The notes below the pieces were generated by a model, which saw only the letters and a program-made list of their open reading frames with translations, ran no database searches and was not told where the DNA came from. A stretch of 10,090 nucleotides of DNA from positions 1 through 10,090 of the forward strand of contig JAGLYR010000132.1 of NCBI GenBank assembly GCA_023132135.1, read 5' to 3'. The position numbers were made by a program, and so were the translations under genes. Origin of the DNA: Candidatus Eiseniibacteriota bacterium (GTDB lineage: Bacteria; Arandabacterota; Arandabacteria; JAGLYR01). Shown here one piece after another: positions 7,520 through 10,090 of this stretch (its first letter is position 1; the number at the start of each line of letters is the position of its first letter).

Positions 7520-7543
7520 GGGAGCGGACATGGGTCCGCTCCC
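7520..7543 (+). terminator. Strong hairpin, probable transcript end of the DUF362 gene
   Basis: GGGAGCGGAC (7520-7529) pairs perfectly with GTCCGCTCCC (7534-7543) around an ATGG loop, 48 nt after the DUF362 stop. There is no T-run, so it is not a classical intrinsic terminator. It may work as a 3'-end stabiliser, a factor-assisted terminator or a U-tract-less terminator. The rest of 7472-7687 shows no gene. Confidence 0.5.
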
Positions 7544-7700
7544 CTAGCTGTGCAAGATTCCCCTCAAGTCGTTCCGCCCTCCACCCGATCCTCTCACTTG
7601 TATCTCCGGGGCGGAAGTGGTGGTGGGTATCCTTCCTGCAACACAAACGAACCTCCCGGACCAGACACTCAACTCATCTAGCATCAGAGGAGGTAGTCCT

Positions 7701-8003
7701 ATGCCATGCCTGGTCGTTGCGAGTACATTGATCTTCATTCTCACCGTCGTCGCTCCCGGTCCGTACGAAACGTCTATTGCCGGCGACGCGACAAATCACA
7801 CTCCGACCGTCCTCACGGTCCCGGTCGGCGTCGAAGTTCATCCCGTCGACTTCGCTACTCCGGCTGATCCGACCGACTGGGATTTCGCTATCGAGAATCT
7901 CGCCAGAAACATCGCGCTGGACATGGAACTCCGCTACCAACGCTCACTGGCGGAAATTTCCAGAGAACCGGTACGAACCCCCGCTGAGTGCCCCATCCAC
8001 TGA
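7701..8003 (+). CDS. Small exported hypothetical protein
   Basis: A 100-residue protein that I do not recognise. The start at 7701 is chosen because AGGAGG (7688-7693) lies 7 nt upstream; the frame is open further back, but upstream residues do not read as protein. Residues 3-18 are a hydrophobic segment, and with the following residues to about 30 they make a plausible signal peptide. The mature part has a short beta-like stretch ([18 protein letters not shown]) and an amphipathic helix ([29 protein letters not shown], about 59-87). There is one late Cys (Cys97). A hairpin lies before it and the AIM24 gene follows after 125 nt, so it may be monocistronic. It could be periplasmic or surface-bound; no function can be assigned. 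Confidence 0.65.
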   Translation: MPCLVVASTLIFILTVVAPGPYETSIAGDATNHTPTVLTVPVGVEVHPVDFATPADPTDWDFAIENLARNIALDMELRYQRSLAEISREPVRTPAECPIH

Positions 8004-8065
8004 GAGCTTTATTGGTTGACGACGCGCTCCCGTCACGCGACCATGCAGGGAATTTCGCTTTCACA

Positions 8066-8092
8066 GGACTCCTCACATCACAAGAGGTGTCC
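8066..8092 (+). promoter_or_regulatory. Imperfect hairpin before the AIM24 gene
   Basis: GGACTCCTC (8066-8074) pairs with GAGGTGTCC (8084-8092) except for one T-T mismatch, around a 9-nt loop. It lies 36 nt upstream of the AIM24 start, and could end the upstream transcript or regulate the downstream one. No T-run follows. The function is speculative. Confidence 0.3.
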
Positions 8093-8128
8093 CGAGTGGA
8101 TCGCTTTGCCGGAAGGGGGCAAACACCG

Positions 8129-8920
8129 ATGAAATGCCACGAGGTCGACTACGAGATCTTTGGCAACGACATGCAGATCGTGGAGATTGAGCTGGACAAC
8201 GGCGAGACCGTGATCGCTGAGGCAGGCGCCATGAACTACATGGACAGCGGCATCACGTTCGAGGCGAAGATGGGAGACGGGTCCACACCCAACGAAGGTC
8301 TGATGGGAAAGCTTCTGAACGTGGGCAAGCGGGTCCTCACCGGAGAGTCCATCTTCATCACCCACTTCACCAACTCGGACAAGGGCAAGCGGCGGGTTTC
8401 CTTCGCCGCCCCCTACCCGGGCAAGATCGTCCCGATCGACATGAACCGGATCGGTGGTGAGATCATCTGCCAGAAGGACGCCTTCCTGTGCGCCGCCAGT
8501 GGAACCAGCCTTGGAATCGCCTTCAACCGCCGCCTGGGCGCCGGGTTTTTCGGGGGCGAAGGCTTTATCCTGCAGCGGCTGCGGGGCGACGGGATGGCCT
8601 TCGTTCACGCCGGCGGGACCGTCATTCAGAAGGAGCTCCACAACGACACAATCCGGGTCGACACCGGATGCATCGTCGCCTTCATGCCCGGCATCCAGTA
8701 CGACATCCAACGGGCGGGCGGACTCAAGTCCATGTTCTTTGCCGGGGAAGGACTCTTTCTGGCGACTCTGAGCGGGACGGGGACCATCTGGCTTCAGAGT
8801 CTCCCGTTCTCCCGAATGGCCGACCGCATCCTCGCGCATGCGCCACGCGCCGGCGGAAAACGCCTGGGCGAAGGATCCGTCCTCGGCAGACTGGGTGGCC
8901 TCATCGACGGAGACCGGTAA
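8129..8920 (+). CDS. AIM24 / TIGR00266 family protein
   Basis: A 263-residue, all-beta cytoplasmic protein of the AIM24 (TIGR00266) family; the length is normal for the family. Recognisable blocks are [14 protein letters not shown] (26-39), the Gly-rich [15 protein letters not shown] (141-155), [16 protein letters not shown] (170-185) and [27 protein letters not shown] (208-234). The start at 8129 follows GGAAGGGGG (8111-8119) by 9 nt; the frame stays open upstream, but those residues show no family similarity. There is no signal peptide. The bacterial role is poorly defined; the yeast namesake is a mitochondrial protein. Nearby genes do not suggest a pathway. Confidence 0.9.
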   Translation: MKCHEVDYEIFGNDMQIVEIELDNGETVIAEAGAMNYMDSGITFEAKMGDGSTPNEGLMGKLLNVGKRVLTGESIFITHFTNSDKGKRRVSFAAPYPGKIVPIDMNRIGGEIICQKDAFLCAASGTSLGIAFNRRLGAGFFGGEGFILQRLRGDGMAFVHAGGTVIQKELHNDTIRVDTGCIVAFMPGIQYDIQRAGGLKSMFFAGEGLFLATLSGTGTIWLQSLPFSRMADRILAHAPRAGGKRLGEGSVLGRLGGLIDGDR

Positions 8921-9094
8921 TTGCGCTTGTGCAACTCTAGTCGCGAGAACGCGTCGTGCAGGTGCAGCCCTCAGGTCTTCCGTCTCCTCCAGAGCCAGCT
9001 GCCCGATGGATCTAATTGACTATGACACAAAGTGTTGAACGGTTGCTCCCGGCAGCCGTGATCGTTGGCACAGCGTGTGCGATGGACGCACCTT
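8921..9094 (+). other. Intergenic stretch without a recognised gene
   Basis: There is no coding frame with family resemblance or a good ribosome site before GGAGG at 9095-9099. TTGACT (9016-9021) and TTGAAC (9035-9040) look like -35 boxes, but neither has a convincing -10 at the right distance. A promoter for the DUF5320 gene is expected here but cannot be pinpointed. Confidence 0.4.
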
Positions 9095-9107
9095 GGAGGT
9101 GATGAAC

Positions 9108-9413
9108 ATGCCGAGAGGAAATGGAACGGGACCTATGGGGATGGGGCCCATGACAGGCCGAGCGGCGGGCTACTGCGCCGGCTTCGGGGTTCCTGGGTAC
9201 ATGAATTGGGGTGGAGGTGGGAGCGCACGTGGACTAGGTTGGCCAGCGGTGCCGGCGGTGCCGGCGGCAATGCCTTGGCAGGGCCCGGCAGCATATGCTC
9301 CCATGGCCTACGGTTACCGATCAAGGTTCGGCCGGGGCTTCGGCCGCGGATTGGGTCGCGGCCGGGGCCGCGGGTTTGGCCGAGGCTGGTGGGGCCGTGG
9401 ATGGGGATGGTAG
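9108..9413 (+). CDS. DUF5320 protein, N-terminal part with Gly/Arg-rich tail
   Basis: A 101-residue protein starting with the DUF5320 head MPRGNGTGPMGMGPMTGRAAGYCAG, followed by PGYMNW. GGAGG (9095-9099) lies 8 nt before the ATG at 9108; the ATG at 9102 is too close to it. Residues 47-55 are a Pro/Ala/Val repeat. Residues 71-101 are a Gly/Arg/aromatic tail (RFGRGFGRGLGRGRGRGFGRGWW...), resembling an RGG-type low-complexity region. The frame stops at TAG (9411-9413) without the C-terminal coiled coil that DUF5320 proteins usually carry; that coiled coil follows in another frame. DUF5320 proteins are small and of unknown function, and are often encoded near iron-molybdenum cofactor (NifX/NifB-like) and Mrp/ParA genes. 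The single Cys in the head (Cys23) is typical of the family. Confidence 0.8.
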   Translation: MPRGNGTGPMGMGPMTGRAAGYCAGFGVPGYMNWGGGGSARGLGWPAVPAVPAAMPWQGPAAYAPMAYGYRSRFGRGFGRGLGRGRGRGFGRGWWGRGWGW

Positions 9414-9613
9414 ATGACCGGATCTGTCCTACCCGCGGGTTCGCTGCGCGCTCCGTTGGTGAAGACCGAAATCGGGAAGATTCGCCAATCCTGGGGAACG
9501 ATCAGCTTCGGGCACAGGCGGAGCAGCTGGGGAGCGCACTGGGCAGGGTGCGGAAGCGGATTGAAGAGACGGATTGCCCGTCTCAAGCGTGCGTCCAGTT
9601 CGGCTGCCAATAG
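9407..9613 (+). CDS. Detached DUF5320 C-terminal coiled-coil tail in the -1 frame
   Basis: A 68-residue frame with an ATG at 9407 that overlaps the stop of the preceding gene (ATGGTAG). It contains DSPILGNDQLRAQAEQLGSALGRVRKRIEETD, the usual DUF5320 C-terminal coiled coil (…LRAQAEQLKxxLDxIxKRIEEL). The end is cysteine-bearing: CPSQACVQFGC. It lies in the -1 frame relative to the head. It could therefore be the tail of one protein broken by a real or assembly frameshift, the product of -1 frameshifting in the G-rich run around 9389-9410, or a separate coupled small protein. Heptad-like conservation argues that the region has been under protein-level selection. Confidence 0.5.
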   Translation: MVDDRICPTRGFAARSVGEDRNREDSPILGNDQLRAQAEQLGSALGRVRKRIEETDCPSQACVQFGCQ

Positions 9614-9618
9614 AGAAA

Positions 9619-9635
9619 TGCAATGTGGCATTGCA
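9619..9635. promoter_or_regulatory. Perfect palindrome, operator-like
   Basis: TGCAATG (9619-9625) and CATTGCA (9629-9635) are perfect inverted arms around TGG, just after the end of the coiled-coil frame. The size and symmetry suit a dimeric regulator's operator or a small hairpin. No T-run follows, so an intrinsic terminator is unlikely. Confidence 0.35.
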
Positions 9636-9732
9636 AGATCCGACCCCATAGGTCATTCTTCATGCTGAAGGCCAAGTGTCCGGTGATTGCCAATCATTTG
9701 GGCTGTGAGGTAGGAAGTTTGGTTTTGCAAAG

Positions 9733-9748
9733 GTCGGCCTTCGCCGAC
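9733..9748 (+). promoter_or_regulatory. Hairpin in the leader of the second DUF5320 gene
   Basis: GTCGGC (9733-9738) and GCCGAC (9743-9748) form a 6-bp stem with a CTTC loop, upstream of the ribosome site GGTGG (9764-9768). It is a compact, stable candidate leader structure or a terminator of the upstream transcript without a T-run. Confidence 0.35.
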
Positions 9749-9776
9749 TCCGGTACAGACAAAGGTGGTGATAAGT

Positions 9777-10090
9777 ATGCCAGGATTTGACGGAACAGGA
9801 CCGTTAGGACAAGGCCCGATGACGGGCCGGGGAATGGGCTATTGTGTGCTGAATATCTTAGAGGGCGCCCCCCTTCCTCCCGCGTTTGAACAAAACGTTC
9901 TCGCACGTAGTGAACAAGAGACAGATACCTTCAAGGAAACAGGAAAGGAGGTGATAACGATGCCAGCAGGTAATGGAACAGGACCGTTAGGATTTGGCCC
10001 GATGACGGGCCGGGCCGCCGGGTATTGCGCAGGCTACCCAGTGCCAGGCTACATGAATCCCGTAGCGGGCAGAGGCGGATATTACGGCCA
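9777..10090 (+). CDS. Two DUF5320 heads in one open frame (partial, runs off window)
   Basis: ATG at 9777, with GGTGG (9764-9768) 8 nt upstream, opens MPGFDGTGPLGQGPMTGRGMGYCVLNILEG, a DUF5320-type head. After residue 23 the sequence is unlike the Gly-rich family body and is hydrophilic (EQNVLARSEQETDTFKETGKEVIT). With no stop codon the frame continues at codon 62 into a second, better head: MPAGNGTGPLGFGPMTGRAA, then GYCAGYPVPGYMNP. It remains open at the window end (104 codons seen). The second head has its own ideal ribosome site. Two separate genes are therefore expected by translation signals, yet the reading frame fuses them. Codon choice (GGA, CCG TTA GGA, ACA) is more AT-leaning than in the first DUF5320 gene, suggesting a separate origin. 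Confidence 0.65.
   Translation, partial: MPGFDGTGPLGQGPMTGRGMGYCVLNILEGAPLPPAFEQNVLARSEQETDTFKETGKEVITMPAGNGTGPLGFGPMTGRAAGYCAGYPVPGYMNPVAGRGGYYG
9946..9962 (+). promoter_or_regulatory. Internal ribosome-binding site and second start
   Basis: AGGAGGTGAT (9946-9955) is a near-perfect anti-16S match, 8 nt before the ATG at 9960. It lies inside the open frame begun at 9777 and encodes KEVI there. It should drive independent translation of the second DUF5320 head (MPAGNGTGPLGFGPMTGR). Confidence 0.75.

Noticed and set aside
8078-8839. Open minus frame of 253 codons opposite the AIM24 gene
   Set aside because: Complementary to conserved AIM24 blocks; no independent evidence.
9016-9044. TTGACT as a -35 box for the DUF5320 gene
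   Set aside because: The sequence 16-18 nt downstream is not a credible -10.
9065-9406. N-terminal extension of the coiled-coil frame back to 9065
   Set aside because: In this stretch the real DUF5320 head is read in another frame; the extension is not protein-like.

Overview
The window is GC-rich bacterial DNA. The best clue to the organism is a C-terminal domain of about 85 residues shared by three proteins: a 'PNPF' or 'YPNPT' entry, a 'YDVSGR'-type strand, a 'WDGxDxxGxxVASGxYF' strand and a basic end. This is the FlgD-like / type A sorting domain of type IX secretion (T9SS) cargo. With a diheme lipoprotein, a DUF6599 protein and DUF5320 proteins, it points to an uncultured FCB-group lineage (for example Eisenbacteria, Krumholzibacteria or Zixibacteria-like). 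That placement is inference; no marker gene is present.

Layout. Bases 1-21 form a perfect hairpin matching the core and 3' side of a type I-E CRISPR repeat, so the window may open in the last repeat of an array lying to the left. Bases 69-5182 (minus strand) hold a tight three-gene operon for envelope or secreted proteins. In order of transcription these are a caspase-fold (peptidase C25/gingipain-like) protein, a transglutaminase-fold protein, and a diheme c-type lipoprotein with a GEGP motif. Gaps are 4 and 1 nt. A candidate extended -10 promoter and a leader hairpin precede the operon. Bases about 5329-7471 (plus strand) hold a DUF6599-like exported protein with no recognisable start, a leader of about 110 nt with three hairpins, and a DUF362 protein carrying both a Tat signal and a T9SS-type C-terminal domain.

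Bases 7472-8920 hold a strong 10-bp hairpin, a small exported hypothetical protein and an AIM24/TIGR00266 family protein. Bases 9108-10090 hold a cluster of DUF5320 proteins (MPxxxGTGPxGxGPMTGR... heads). The first is split: a Gly/Arg-rich N-terminal half ends at a stop, and the family's C-terminal coiled coil follows in the -1 frame. The next two heads are joined in one uninterrupted frame that leaves the window, with a perfect Shine-Dalgarno embedded before the second.

How the genes may work together: the minus operon looks like a secreted or surface module combining two Cys-His enzyme folds with a redox lipoprotein. DUF6599 and DUF362 form a second exported pair. The DUF5320 genes probably begin a separate cluster; in other genomes this family often sits near NifX/NifB-like iron-molybdenum-cofactor proteins and Mrp/ParA ATPases. 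No mobile element, tRNA, rRNA or complete CRISPR array is visible.
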